Shown: positions 26,569 through 35,888, numbered from the stretch's first letter. The stretch: 64,000 nucleotides of DNA from Hellea sp. (GCA_013002305.1 JABDKG010000071.1:1-64000); one strand, 5' to 3'. Made by a program: numbers and translations. The notes: generated by a model from the sequence alone, not told the origin.

Positions 26569-27363
26569 ATGTCCAATGCAGACGAACTGCTGAAAAGCGG
26601 TGACATAGCGGGTGCACGCAGCGCTCTAATGGACCAGGTACGATCGGATCCGAGTAATCAAACGGTTCGAATGTTCCTGTTCCAAATATTCGCCCTTCTG
26701 GGCGAATGGACCCGCGCGAAAGCGCAGCTTGAAACCATGGCAAAGCTGGATCCGGCCACCCGGATGCTGGCCGTTGCCTACTCCCAATGCATTGACGCAG
26801 AGATCACTCGCGGCGAAGTTTTTGCCGGAACAAACGAAGTGTCATTGTTGACCAATGTCAGTTGGGGAGCCGACCTGGCCACAGGAATAAGGCTTCGGCA
26901 ATCCGGGGCGAAGGGTTCAGATGAACTTTTATCCAAAGCATTTGACGCCGCACCGACCTCGGCTGGCACAACAGATGATGGAATGGCATTTGACTGGGTG
27001 GCCGACGCCGACCCGAGGTTCGGCCCGACTATAGAAGTGATCATTTCTGGGAAATATGGATTAATGCCCTATGATTCATTGGAGAGCCTTACCATAATCG
27101 AGCCCCGGGATCTTCGGGATACAATTTGGGTGCAAGCAGAATTCGTCTTGAAGCAAGGCGGAAAAATCGCCGGCTTCATTCCAGTACGCTATCCTGACAG
27201 TGAAAAACATGAAGACAGCGCGATCATTCGCGGCGTGGCGACTCATTGGGCGGAGAAAGACGGCCAAGAATATGGCCTCGGTCAAAGACTGATTATCTTT
27301 TCCAACGGAAATGAAGCGCCTCTATTACATGTGAAAAAGCTGAATTTCGAGGATGCTGAGTAA
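26569..27363 (+). CDS. tagJ: T6SS accessory protein TagJ (ImpE)
   Basis: The 264-aa protein has a TPR-like N-terminus (L-L-K-S-G-D-I-A-G-A-R-S-A, then S-N-Q-T-V-R-M-F-L-F-Q) and the ImpE C-terminal domain, including Y-G-L-M-P-Y-D and an R-D-L-R-D-T-I-W segment. In H1-type systems TagJ binds the sheath subunit TssB and assists ClpV. Its position between hcp and tssE matches H1-T6SS gene order. Its stop shares a base with the tssE start (TAATG). Confidence 0.93.
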   Translation: MSNADELLKSGDIAGARSALMDQVRSDPSNQTVRMFLFQIFALLGEWTRAKAQLETMAKLDPATRMLAVAYSQCIDAEITRGEVFAGTNEVSLLTNVSWGADLATGIRLRQSGAKGSDELLSKAFDAAPTSAGTTDDGMAFDWVADADPRFGPTIEVIISGKYGLMPYDSLESLTIIEPRDLRDTIWVQAEFVLKQGGKIAGFIPVRYPDSEKHEDSAIIRGVATHWAEKDGQEYGLGQRLIIFSNGNEAPLLHVKKLNFEDAE

Positions 27364-27893
27364 TGGCGCCCAAGGTTCGCCTTACGCCGTCCTTTTTTGA
27401 CAAAATAGTTTCGGGAAGCGAGCTCGCTAAGAAAAATAGCGGGGAGAGCACCAGTAAATTGCCGCAAGAAAGCTTCCGGAAATTCTTTGTTTCCGACGTC
27501 GACCGTTTTACAAAAGAAGCGCTACATAATACTATTCGCCGTGATTTGACATGGCTGCTAAATACGCTGTCATTCGCTTCAGCGCGCGATCTATCCAAAC
27601 ACCCGGAAGTCCGGACATCCGTTCTGAATTTCGGCGTCAAAGCCTTTGCCGGCCGTTCTCATAGTTCCCGGTCAGAACTTGACAATGCCAGGGCTATACG
27701 GGACGCCATTAAACGTTTTGAACCCCGACTCGATAAAATCAGCGTGACGCCTAATCGCGATGCCGTGATAGATCAGCGTGGGAAAATTGCCTATATTATT
27801 GATGCCAATATTGTCATTGGCCGAGATTTCATTCCGATCCGATTGCAAACCGAGATCGACGTGGAATCATCAACCGTTGAGGTGCGCGAGTAA
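27363..27893 (+). CDS. tssE: T6SS baseplate subunit TssE (gp25-like)
   Basis: The 176-aa protein contains the GPW/gp25 domain: V-D-R-F-T-K-E-A-L, the R-R-D-L-T-W-L-L-N-T segment, P-E-V-R-T-S-V-L-N-F-G and I-R-D-A-I-K-R-F-E-P-R-L. TssE initiates sheath polymerisation on the baseplate. It is coupled to tagJ upstream and tssF downstream through one-base TAATG overlaps. Confidence 0.95.
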   Translation: MAPKVRLTPSFFDKIVSGSELAKKNSGESTSKLPQESFRKFFVSDVDRFTKEALHNTIRRDLTWLLNTLSFASARDLSKHPEVRTSVLNFGVKAFAGRSHSSRSELDNARAIRDAIKRFEPRLDKISVTPNRDAVIDQRGKIAYIIDANIVIGRDFIPIRLQTEIDVESSTVEVRE

Positions 27894-29737
27894 TGGACCC
27901 GCGCTTGCTGGATTTCTATGAGGCAGAGTTAAAATACCTCCGAGATCAATCTAAAAACTTTGCCAAGACTCATCAGACAGCCGGGCGCCGTCTCGGGCTT
28001 AACAGTACAGAGCCTGATCCTTATGTTGAGCGCTTGCTAGAAGGCGTTGCTTTTCTATCGAGCCGGGTTCGCCTAAAAATCAATGATCAATTTCCTGAGT
28101 TTACCCAGCACCTTCTTCAAGCCATTCAGCCGCATTATTTAGCGCCAAGCCCGTCCATGTGTATCACGGCATTCGAACCCAAAGCAGGGGACCCGGGCCT
28201 GGCCGCTGGATTTCCGGTTCCGCGCCGGACCCGATTGACGGCCAATCCGCCTGAAAGCAGTCAAACGCCGATTATTTTCGAAACAGGCCATGAGGTAATT
28301 TTATGGCCGCTCGAAATAACCAAGGCCGAATATATTCACAGCCGCGCGGCAACGGCCAAATTTGCAACAATTGCCGGCGTCAGGGCCAATGCCGCCATTA
28401 CCCTGCGGATTGAATCGACCTCCGGAATAGATTTGAATATTGTCGAGGCCGACTTTCTGGATATATTTCTCGAGGGCTCGGAAGCTATTCCGAATGAGCT
28501 TTATCGACAGATGATCGGCGAAGCGGTTGCTGTTGTAGGCCGGGCCGTCGATGCCAAAGACGAATATGTAAAACTCGAACTGCCCGCTCAATGCGGCTTT
28601 GACGATGAAGATTCGCTTCTGCCCAATGATGGCCGTACCCTCGGCGCTTACCGGATGTTGACAGAATATTTCGCCTGTCCCGAACGGTTTAGATTTGTCA
28701 AATTAAGCGATTTGCAAAAGATCATTCCGCAAAGTTCTAAAGCGATCGAGATCACGATTTTATTCTCGCGCTCATCCGACATATTGCGACAGTCCGTCGA
28801 CAAAAGAAATTTTCGACTATTTGCGACGCCAGCGATCAATCTATTTGAAAAACAGATGAACCGTGTCGGTTATAAGCCTGAGGAACATCACCTCAAAGTC
28901 ACGCCAGATCGTAGCGCGCGGCTCGATTTTGAAGTGTTCCGACTTTTGGATGTGAAGGCCTATGACCAGGATAATAGCAACCCTCAGACGGTTGAGCCGC
29001 TCTATGCTTTTGGCTCTCATCTCTATGAGCATCAAAGCGCTTTATTCTACGCGACGACCATCAAAATGCGGACGATGTCGAGGCCTGAACGCCGTTCGCT
29101 AGGCCGCGAATATTACATCGGGACAGATACATTTATCAATCTAACCAGCCCGGGGAACCCGCAACGGCTGGACGACATCCATGAGCTTTCTATTCGCGCC
29201 TTGGTGACCAATCGCGAATTGCCCGAAGAGCTCAAACGTTCCGGCGATACGCAATTGGTTTTCTCCGGACTTCCGGTTCAGGAGGTCAATATAATCTCCG
29301 GACCGACAAGGCCGCTCCCGCCGATGGGAATTGGCGATGCAGCTTGGCGGGTCATTGGCCATTTGACGCCCAATTTCGCGTCCGGTCTGTCAGATAAAAA
29401 TGGCGACGCTGAAATGCTGCGCGATCATTTGGCCCTTTATGGCCGGCAGGATGACTCCGTCATGCGCACTCAGATTGACGGGATTATGTCGGTTAAAAGC
29501 CGCAAGATCACAAGGCGCATTCCGGGGTTGGGGCGCCTGGCTTTAGCGCGCGGGTTAATGGTCGATGTCGAACTGGACGATTCTGTCTATGATCAGGCCA
29601 GCGCCTTTGTTTTTTCCGCGGTCGTCGAGCGTTTCTTGGCGGAATTTGCCGTCGTCAACTCATTTACTGAAACCCGCTTTTATTCAAACACTAATGGAGA
29701 GTTAGCCAAATGGCCGCCAAGGATCGGCAGACGCTAG
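27893..29737 (+). CDS. tssF: T6SS baseplate subunit TssF
   Basis: The 614-aa TssF starts with the conserved M-D-P-R-L-L-D-F-Y-E-A-E-L-K-Y-L-R and contains D-P-Y-V-E-R-L-L-E-G-V-A-F-L. The length matches the family. With TssG and TssE it makes the baseplate wedge. It shares one base with tssE (TAATG) and overlaps tssG by 28 bases. Confidence 0.97.
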   Translation: MDPRLLDFYEAELKYLRDQSKNFAKTHQTAGRRLGLNSTEPDPYVERLLEGVAFLSSRVRLKINDQFPEFTQHLLQAIQPHYLAPSPSMCITAFEPKAGDPGLAAGFPVPRRTRLTANPPESSQTPIIFETGHEVILWPLEITKAEYIHSRAATAKFATIAGVRANAAITLRIESTSGIDLNIVEADFLDIFLEGSEAIPNELYRQMIGEAVAVVGRAVDAKDEYVKLELPAQCGFDDEDSLLPNDGRTLGAYRMLTEYFACPERFRFVKLSDLQKIIPQSSKAIEITILFSRSSDILRQSVDKRNFRLFATPAINLFEKQMNRVGYKPEEHHLKVTPDRSARLDFEVFRLLDVKAYDQDNSNPQTVEPLYAFGSHLYEHQSALFYATTIKMRTMSRPERRSLGREYYIGTDTFINLTSPGNPQRLDDIHELSIRALVTNRELPEELKRSGDTQLVFSGLPVQEVNIISGPTRPLPPMGIGDAAWRVIGHLTPNFASGLSDKNGDAEMLRDHLALYGRQDDSVMRTQIDGIMSVKSRKITRRIPGLGRLALARGLMVDVELDDSVYDQASAFVFSAVVERFLAEFAVVNSFTETRFYSNTNGELAKWPPRIGRR

Positions 29738-30726
29738 ATAGAATGACCTTCTTAGACAGGGCGAAAAAATTTCCTCGGAAATTTGGCTTATTCGGTCTTG
29801 TCAGGGGCATTGCGGCGCGTGATTTGGATAAGCCCCGGGTCGGGACCAGCAAGATGCCGTCCCAAGATGTTGTGACCCTCCGGCAGGTGCCCCATCTGCA
29901 TTTTCCCGGTCCGACAATTGAGAAAATTGATCAAAGCGGTGATGCTGTGACGGTTGATGGATATTGGCTAGGCCTGACAGGCCCAATGTCGCCGCTTCCT
30001 CTGCATTTGACCGAATTTGCAATCCTGGAACATAAGAGCGCGAAGAAGCGTCCCTTTGGCGATTTCCTACACCTTTTGACCGGAAGGTTTCTGCAGTTCT
30101 TTTATCGGGCCTGGGCGGACTCTCAGCCTGTTGTGCACGCGGACCGGCCCGAAGATGATCAGTTTGCCTATTATCTCGGGCAGCTCTCAGGTGCCCATGA
30201 AGGGGCCAAGCCAGATTCGGCCTTCCCCGCGCAGGCACGGCTTCATTATGCGGCGTTGTTTACATCTCCGCGCAGCGCCGGCGCTATTGAAGGCGCGCTG
30301 CGGCATTTGCTCGGCATGTCGGTCGAGGTCAATGAGTTTTTGCCCCGGTGGCGTCCGATCGAACGTGAAGATCGGACGCGGCTCGGCACACATTATAACC
30401 AATTGGGCGATGTGATTCTCGGCGAAAAAGTCTTTCAGGCTTCGGACAGTTTTGAGGCCAAGATCACGGCTAAAAATGCTGCGGATTTTAACCGATTATT
30501 GCCCACGGGATCATTGTTCGCCGTAGCCGCGGAAGCCCTGACGGCGCTTGCGCCGACGCATCTTGATTGGATGATGACGGTTTGCTTACCTCAGTCGGAA
30601 ATCCCTCAGGCCAAGCTTGATGGTGGTGCCCGGTTGGGATGGTCATCCTGGGTTGGAAAGACACAAGAAACAGAAATTAGAAGTGATGTACATTTGCGCG
30701 GCTCAGCTGTGACCGCGCTTGCATAG
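29710..30726 (+). CDS. tssG: T6SS baseplate subunit TssG
   Basis: This 338-aa TssG contains the family motifs Y-W-L-G-L-T-G-P-M-S-P-L-P and a D-F-L-H-L-L-T-G-R-F-L-Q-F-F-Y-R-A-W segment. The start at 29710 has a GGAGAG site and lies inside tssF. A later ATG at 29743, after the tssF stop, is possible but has no ribosome site. The deep overlap implies coupled translation with tssF. Confidence 0.95.
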   Translation: MAAKDRQTLDRMTFLDRAKKFPRKFGLFGLVRGIAARDLDKPRVGTSKMPSQDVVTLRQVPHLHFPGPTIEKIDQSGDAVTVDGYWLGLTGPMSPLPLHLTEFAILEHKSAKKRPFGDFLHLLTGRFLQFFYRAWADSQPVVHADRPEDDQFAYYLGQLSGAHEGAKPDSAFPAQARLHYAALFTSPRSAGAIEGALRHLLGMSVEVNEFLPRWRPIEREDRTRLGTHYNQLGDVILGEKVFQASDSFEAKITAKNAADFNRLLPTGSLFAVAAEALTALAPTHLDWMMTVCLPQSEIPQAKLDGGARLGWSSWVGKTQETEIRSDVHLRGSAVTALA

Positions 30727-30736
30727 GAGAGAGAAA

Positions 30737-33385
30737 ATGACAGAAATAAGTCGATCAGCTCTGTTTGGACGCCTAAATCCAACAGCATTGAAAGCCATCG
30801 AAACTGCAACCGGTTTTTGTAAAATGCGCGGAAATCCTTATGTGGAATTGATCCATTGGATTCATATTCTGCTGCAGGATCCCCAGAACGATATTTCGGT
30901 GATACGCGGTGCGTTTAATATTGACGATGCACAATTGGCGCGCGACGTTGTCGAGGCTCTTGATGGTCTTCCGCGCGGCGCGACAGCTATTTCGGACTTC
31001 TCGCCACAGGTCGAAGATGCAATAGAAAAGGGCTGGATTTATACCTCATTGCAATTCGGTGCCTCGCGTATCCGAACCGGTTATTTGCTTTATGGCATGC
31101 TCAAGACCCGGACTCTCGCCAACGTTTTGCACTCCGTTAGTCTGGAATTTAAGAAAATTGACGTCAACCGTTTGGCGCGTGAATTTGATGTGCTGACCAA
31201 AGGCTCGACCGAAGATACGGTCATATCATCCGGTTCTGATACGCTCGCCGGTGATGGCGCTGCCGGCGCAGCGCCGGGAATGGGCGAAGGCGACGCTCTG
31301 GCGAAATTCGCAACCGATCTGACCCAACAGGCCAAAGACGGCAAGATTGATAATATTGTCGGTCGCGACGCCGAGATACGGCAAATCATCGATATTCTTT
31401 TACGCCGCCGGCAAAATAATCCCATCCTCGTCGGCGAGGCCGGAACCGGTAAAACAGCCGTGGTCGAAGGCTTTGCCAAACGCATGGCCGAGGGAGATGT
31501 CCCGCCATCGCTTAAAGGGGCTAAACTGCTTTCGCTGGATATTGGCCTGATGCAGGCCGGTGCCAGCATGAAAGGCGAATTTGAAAAGCGCCTTCGCGCG
31601 GTGATCGACGAAGTTGAAAGTTCGCCCGATCCGATTGTTCTGTTCATTGACGAAGTGCATACATTGGTCGGGGCTGGCGGTTCGGCCGGGACAGGGGATG
31701 CGGCTAACCTGTTAAAGCCGGCTTTGGCGCGTGGACATTTGCGCACAATTGGCGCAACCACCTATGCCGAATATCGCCAATATTTTGAAAAAGACCCGGC
31801 TCTGACGCGCCGGTTCCAAACGGTCGATATTGCCGAGCCGGATACAGACAATGCCATTTTGATGATCCGCTCAATCATGAACATGATGGAAGAGCACCAT
31901 AATATCGTCGTACTCGATGAAGCTGTGGATGCTGCGGTGCGCTTATCGCAGCGCTATGTTCCGTCCCGGCAATTGCCGGACAAGGCCGTCAGCCTGCTCG
32001 ATACCGCTTCGGCCCGCGTGGCCGTGTCGCAACATTCGACCCCGGCCAGAGTTGAGGATCGCGCCCGCCGTCTTGAGCTACTGGAATTTGAACGCGAAAT
32101 TGTCGAGCGCGAAGTTGGCGCGCAATACCGAACCGATGACCGGCATGTAAAAATCGTCGCCGAGATCAAACAAGCCAAAGCCGATCTCAAAGAATCCAAC
32201 ACCAAATGGGATGCTGAAAAAGCCGCCCTTGAGAAATTGGTCGAAACCCGCAAAGCGCTCTCGGATGCGGCCAAGGACAAGGACGGGAAACATGACGCCA
32301 AGGCGCTTAAGAAAAACCTTAAAAGCGCGATCACGGCCATGGACAAAGTCCAGGGCGATGAACCGATGATATTCGACGTGGTCAACGCTGATGCGGTCTC
32401 GGCGGTTGTCGCGGATTGGACCGGTATTCCAATCGGCCGAATGGTCAAGGACGAGATAAAATCGACCCTCGATCTGGCCGATCGTATGAAATCCCGCGTC
32501 ATCGGGCAGGACCATGCGATGGACGCGATCGCCAAGCGGATCCAGACCAGCCGGGCCAAGCTCGACAATCCGAACAAGCCTGTGGGTGTGTTTATGCTGT
32601 GCGGCCCGTCAGGGGTCGGTAAAACCGAAACCGCAGTCGTGCTCTCCGAGCTATTATTCTCGGGCGAAGAATCGATGATCACTATCAATATGAGCGAATT
32701 TCAGGAGGCCCATACGGTCTCGACCCTGAAAGGCGCGCCGGCCGGTTATGTCGGCTACGGGCAGGGCGGGGTTCTCACAGAAGCCGTTCGCCGCCGGCCC
32801 TATTCGGTCGTGCTGCTCGATGAGGTCGAAAAGGCTCACCCGGATGTCCATGAAATGTTTTTCCAAGTCTTTGACAAGGGCTTCATGAACGACGCTGAGG
32901 GCCGCTATATTGATTTCAAAAACACGCTGATTTTGATGACCAGTAATTGCGGCACCGATTTGATCATGGATATGTATTCCGATGAGGAACTAAAACCGGA
33001 ACCCGAAGCCATGGCCATGGCGCTAAGGCCGGACCTGCTCAAGGTCTTCCCGCCGGCTCTGATCGGACGGACAGTACAGCTCGCCTTTGGCCCGCTTTCC
33101 GGAAGCATGCTCGGGCAGATCGTTAAAATTCAGCTTAACCGTATCAAGAAACGGATCGAGGGCAATCACAAGATCGATTTCAACTATGGCGATGACGTGG
33201 TTGATTTTATAGTCGAGCGCTGCACCGACTCAGACTCCGGCGGCCGCATGATCGACAATATTCTAACCAACTCCATGTTGCCGGATATGTCGATCCAGCT
33301 CCTCAGCCGCCAAATGGACGGCGCTCCAGTCAAATCCATCACCGTCAAAGCGGGTAAATCTGACTTCGAATATAAGTTCGGGTAG
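30737..33385 (+). CDS. clpV: T6SS sheath-disassembling AAA+ ATPase ClpV (TssH)
   Basis: The 882-aa Hsp100 protein starts at ATG 30737 behind AGGAGAGAG; an upstream TTG at 30719 lies inside tssG. The N-terminal domain (~1-160) binds the sheath. The first AAA+ domain has Walker A G-E-A-G-T-G-K-T and Walker B L-F-I-D-E-V-H. A coiled middle domain follows, then a second AAA+ domain with G-P-S-G-V-G-K-T-E. It recycles contracted TssBC sheath. It is the last core gene of block C; the 228-aa gene follows after eight bases. Confidence 0.97.
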   Translation: MTEISRSALFGRLNPTALKAIETATGFCKMRGNPYVELIHWIHILLQDPQNDISVIRGAFNIDDAQLARDVVEALDGLPRGATAISDFSPQVEDAIEKGWIYTSLQFGASRIRTGYLLYGMLKTRTLANVLHSVSLEFKKIDVNRLAREFDVLTKGSTEDTVISSGSDTLAGDGAAGAAPGMGEGDALAKFATDLTQQAKDGKIDNIVGRDAEIRQIIDILLRRRQNNPILVGEAGTGKTAVVEGFAKRMAEGDVPPSLKGAKLLSLDIGLMQAGASMKGEFEKRLRAVIDEVESSPDPIVLFIDEVHTLVGAGGSAGTGDAANLLKPALARGHLRTIGATTYAEYRQYFEKDPALTRRFQTVDIAEPDTDNAILMIRSIMNMMEEHHNIVVLDEAVDAAVRLSQRYVPSRQLPDKAVSLLDTASARVAVSQHSTPARVEDRARRLELLEFEREIVEREVGAQYRTDDRHVKIVAEIKQAKADLKESNTKWDAEKAALEKLVETRKALSDAAKDKDGKHDAKALKKNLKSAITAMDKVQGDEPMIFDVVNADAVSAVVADWTGIPIGRMVKDEIKSTLDLADRMKSRVIGQDHAMDAIAKRIQTSRAKLDNPNKPVGVFMLCGPSGVGKTETAVVLSELLFSGEESMITINMSEFQEAHTVSTLKGAPAGYVGYGQGGVLTEAVRRRPYSVVLLDEVEKAHPDVHEMFFQVFDKGFMNDAEGRYIDFKNTLILMTSNCGTDLIMDMYSDEELKPEPEAMAMALRPDLLKVFPPALIGRTVQLAFGPLSGSMLGQIVKIQLNRIKKRIEGNHKIDFNYGDDVVDFIVERCTDSDSGGRMIDNILTNSMLPDMSIQLLSRQMDGAPVKSITVKAGKSDFEYKFG

Positions 33386-33393
33386 GGGGAAAG

Positions 33394-34080
33394 ATGAAAC
33401 TGACACTTTATTCGAGGCGGTATGCACCGTTTAAAACTTTCGGCGGCGGCTTTTCCGGTGACAACCGACTCTATTCGGAAAATATTTCTGCGACCAGTAA
33501 AACCAGCGGCGTCGTTACAATCGAATATAAGGGCGGAAAATTCATCGTAGGCCAACCGATCGGTAAAAGCAGCGGATCTAGCCACACGATGAGCGGAGAG
33601 AAGCGCGGGACGGCAATTGGCAAGGTCAAAGCGACCATATCCAATAAACGATCTATCGGCAATAAGCTGAGCTTTACGCTCTATACAGAAGGAAACCTTC
33701 CTATTCGCAGCATGCTCGCTTCCGGGGCCAGCCGAAGCGGAAAGCCGCGTGAAGCGACAAGTCGAACGCTGCAGGGCTCTCCAGATATTGATACATTTGT
33801 TGATATTGAAATCACGGCCAATCCTGATCAGAGCTTGAAAGTCGAAGGGAAACTTCGCGGCGATGGATTCCCGAATGCGGAGCTATTCATCAAAGATGGC
33901 CGCCAAGGCAGTTGGGGACTGGTTGATTTTAGGACCAAAAGCGGCAAAGCCGGACCGCTTCATCGCCTGTTCGGATCGGGCAAGAATAATACGCTGTGCA
34001 CGTTTTCACGCGATATTGCGATGGCCAATGGCTTCTTCACATCGAAACCACCACCGCCAAAAACATTTCAGGAAAAATAG
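33394..34080 (+). CDS. Unrecognised 228-aa protein behind clpV, possible T6SS cargo
   Basis: I do not recognise this family. The protein opens with M-K-L-T-L-Y-S-R-R-Y-A-P-F-K-T-F-G-G-G and is basic, soluble and rich in Gly, Ser and Lys, with no signal peptide or membrane helix. It ends in a P-P-P-P-K tail. It has a strong GGGGGAAAG ribosome site and sits eight bases after clpV, so it is very probably co-transcribed with the T6SS. Lack of a secretion signal, basic charge and position fit an effector or a cargo-loading factor; neither is shown. A single conserved-looking Cys lies near residue 201. Confidence 0.75.
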   Translation: MKLTLYSRRYAPFKTFGGGFSGDNRLYSENISATSKTSGVVTIEYKGGKFIVGQPIGKSSGSSHTMSGEKRGTAIGKVKATISNKRSIGNKLSFTLYTEGNLPIRSMLASGASRSGKPREATSRTLQGSPDIDTFVDIEITANPDQSLKVEGKLRGDGFPNAELFIKDGRQGSWGLVDFRTKSGKAGPLHRLFGSGKNNTLCTFSRDIAMANGFFTSKPPPPKTFQEK

Positions 34081-34147
34081 TGAGAAACAGGCCGCAACTG
34101 TGATAAAGAATGCATTTCAAACGGCGATCAAATTTTAGGAAAAGTCG

Positions 34148-34489
34148 ATGCAAAAAATTTCACCTGACCAAATAAGTGCATTCGAAAATAAAGAGCAATC
34201 AAGAGCTAACGCCTTATCGGTGCAATGGTATAAAAATTGGGGAAATAGACTACCGCAAAAAAATGATGAATTTGTATATTCGTTACTAGCCAATGCAAAG
34301 GAAACTGCAAAAATATTAGGAATTCTTGATAATGAAGTGCACCGCGTTAGACGTCTGATGGTCTTCCACGCGGTTTTACCAGATCCGACTGATACGCAAT
34401 GGCTATCAGGTGTAGACATCATTTTTGATGAGCCCATAAATGAAACAGCTTTGAAGCATTTAGTGCAATTATCGAGACAGACAGAATGA
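34148..34489 (+). CDS. Small protein coupled to a lipase effector gene
   Basis: This 113-aa soluble protein has no recognised domain. It contains aromatic patches (W-Y-K-N-W-G-N) and V-H-R-V-R-R-L-M-V-F-H-A-V-L-P. An AGGAAAAG site precedes the start. Its stop overlaps the lipase gene start as ATGA, so the two are co-translated. Such a small protein just before a T6SS lipase could be a dedicated chaperone/adaptor or the unit that contacts Hcp or PAAR; this is inference. Base composition is more AT-rich than the T6SS core. Confidence 0.65.
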   Translation: MQKISPDQISAFENKEQSRANALSVQWYKNWGNRLPQKNDEFVYSLLANAKETAKILGILDNEVHRVRRLMVFHAVLPDPTDTQWLSGVDIIFDEPINETALKHLVQLSRQTE

Positions 34490-35346
34490 GTACTGCAGTA
34501 CAATCCTGTCCCCTTGATCCGTGCCCACAATTGAGCGCCGATAAATTACGCGTAGCGGAATTGCAGGATGAGGCAAAGCTAGCGGGAGCGGTCTATGACG
34601 ATCCGGAGGCAAGAAAATTGCCGGAAGGCTATAGCGAAATTCGCAAGGAAAAAGAACTGAACGAAATGGGTCTTTCAATGAAAGATCTCGAACCCGAGGA
34701 TAGCGGATTTCGAGCCGCCGTTTTCAAAAAAAAGGACGGCAAGGTAGTCGTAGCTTTTAAAGGCACAACAATGACCAGTTTAGAGGACTGGAAGAATAAT
34801 GCAGCGCAGGAGTTGAAAGGAAAGTCAGACTATTACACACGTGCCCAAGCGATCAGCTACGAACTAATGGAAAGCAAAGTAGATAATGTGAGCTTTACGG
34901 GGCACTCACTGGGAGGTGGCCTAGCTTCAGCGGCGGCACGTAGAAGTGGAAAGAGCGCGTCAACTTTCAACGCGGCAGGTTTAAACCCAAAAACGTTGGA
35001 AGACCGTCCTGGCGGCGGTCATATTGATCGTGTATATGTCAAAGGAGATATTGTAACCAGTATTCAAATCGGACCTGCGTCAAAAGCGGCTTCAGACAAA
35101 GATTGGGCGATTGATCCTCCGAAAGGAATCGGAGCTCGAGTAAAACGGGCCCTCGCGACCGGTGTTGGAAAATTGGTTGGTGGTTGGCTTGGTGGTTTCG
35201 CGGGGCCAATAGGTGCAAAGGTCGGTTCTGCAGGTGGCGGAGCAGCTGCTCGTGGCGTAATGTTGCATCTTATGGACAGTGTAGATGATAGTTTACAGCA
35301 AAAAATGGAAAGTCTACAAAAGGAACATTCCGAAAAGTGTGGTTGA
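34486..35346 (+). CDS. Class-3-type lipase, probable T6SS phospholipase (Tle-like) effector
   Basis: The 286-aa protein has an alpha/beta-hydrolase core: V-V-V-A-F-K-G-T-T as the oxyanion strand, nucleophile motif G-H-S-L-G-G-G with Ser141, and V-K-G-D-I-V with candidate acid Asp188. I could not place the catalytic His with confidence. There is no signal peptide, as expected for T6SS delivery. Residues ~225-265 are glycine-rich and hydrophobic, possibly membrane-inserting. The gene overlaps the 113-aa gene (ATGA) and the ankyrin lipoprotein gene. Lipase plus periplasmic lipoprotein is the usual layout of a Tle effector with its immunity protein; the effector role is inferred. Confidence 0.82.
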   Translation: MSTAVQSCPLDPCPQLSADKLRVAELQDEAKLAGAVYDDPEARKLPEGYSEIRKEKELNEMGLSMKDLEPEDSGFRAAVFKKKDGKVVVAFKGTTMTSLEDWKNNAAQELKGKSDYYTRAQAISYELMESKVDNVSFTGHSLGGGLASAAARRSGKSASTFNAAGLNPKTLEDRPGGGHIDRVYVKGDIVTSIQIGPASKAASDKDWAIDPPKGIGARVKRALATGVGKLVGGWLGGFAGPIGAKVGSAGGGAAARGVMLHLMDSVDDSLQQKMESLQKEHSEKCG

Positions 35347-35810
35347 AAAAAATCCCTTTACTAATAATGGCCTTATTTTCGATTTTAGGGTGTGTGCAAG
35401 AGGAAACAATGCCGGAAAAAGTCTTAATAAATGCAGTTCTAGATAGGGATGTAGAGGCAGTCAAAAAACTGATAGAAGATGGTTATCCGTTAGAAGAACG
35501 AGATTTCAAAGGTAGGACTGCCTTGAGATTTGCAACAGCATCAGAACAATATATTATTGCAGAACTTTTGGTAGAAGCAGGAGCAGATGTTTTTACTATG
35601 GACTCTTTGTACATAACTGCCGCGGGCGGCGTGTATAAAAGCTTTCTGGTAGAAGGAAATCCCGATGGTGATGCTCGGCAAAGGTTGTTGAAATTGTTTG
35701 CTGATAAAGGCGTTCCATTTCCTCCTCCGAATAGAGACGAAATGCCAGAGGCCTTAAGAGATGGCAGATGGCCCGCTCATGCAGCTCCGCCACCGATAAA
35801 ATATGATTGA
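35337..35810 (+). CDS. Ankyrin-repeat lipoprotein, probable immunity protein for the lipase
   Basis: The 157-aa product has an N-terminal lipoprotein signal (K-K, hydrophobic core, S-I-L-G-C with Cys19 as lipidation site). Ankyrin repeats follow: A-V-L-D-R-D-V-E-A-V-K-K-L-I-E-D-G and then G-R-T-A-L-R-F-A with L-L-V-E-A-G-A-D. A periplasmic lipoprotein encoded immediately after a T6SS lipase is the expected form of an immunity protein that protects against lipases entering the periplasm. The start is uncertain: GTG 35337 or TTG 35343, both overlapping the lipase stop. AT-rich like the two preceding genes. Confidence 0.78.
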   Translation: MWLKKIPLLIMALFSILGCVQEETMPEKVLINAVLDRDVEAVKKLIEDGYPLEERDFKGRTALRFATASEQYIIAELLVEAGADVFTMDSLYITAAGGVYKSFLVEGNPDGDARQRLLKLFADKGVPFPPPNRDEMPEALRDGRWPAHAAPPPIKYD

Positions 35811-35888
35811 CTAGCCCCAGCCCCTTCAAACCCGTTTCAATTTATGCTATAGAAACCATCAAATTTTAAAAACGATATTGGGGCAATC

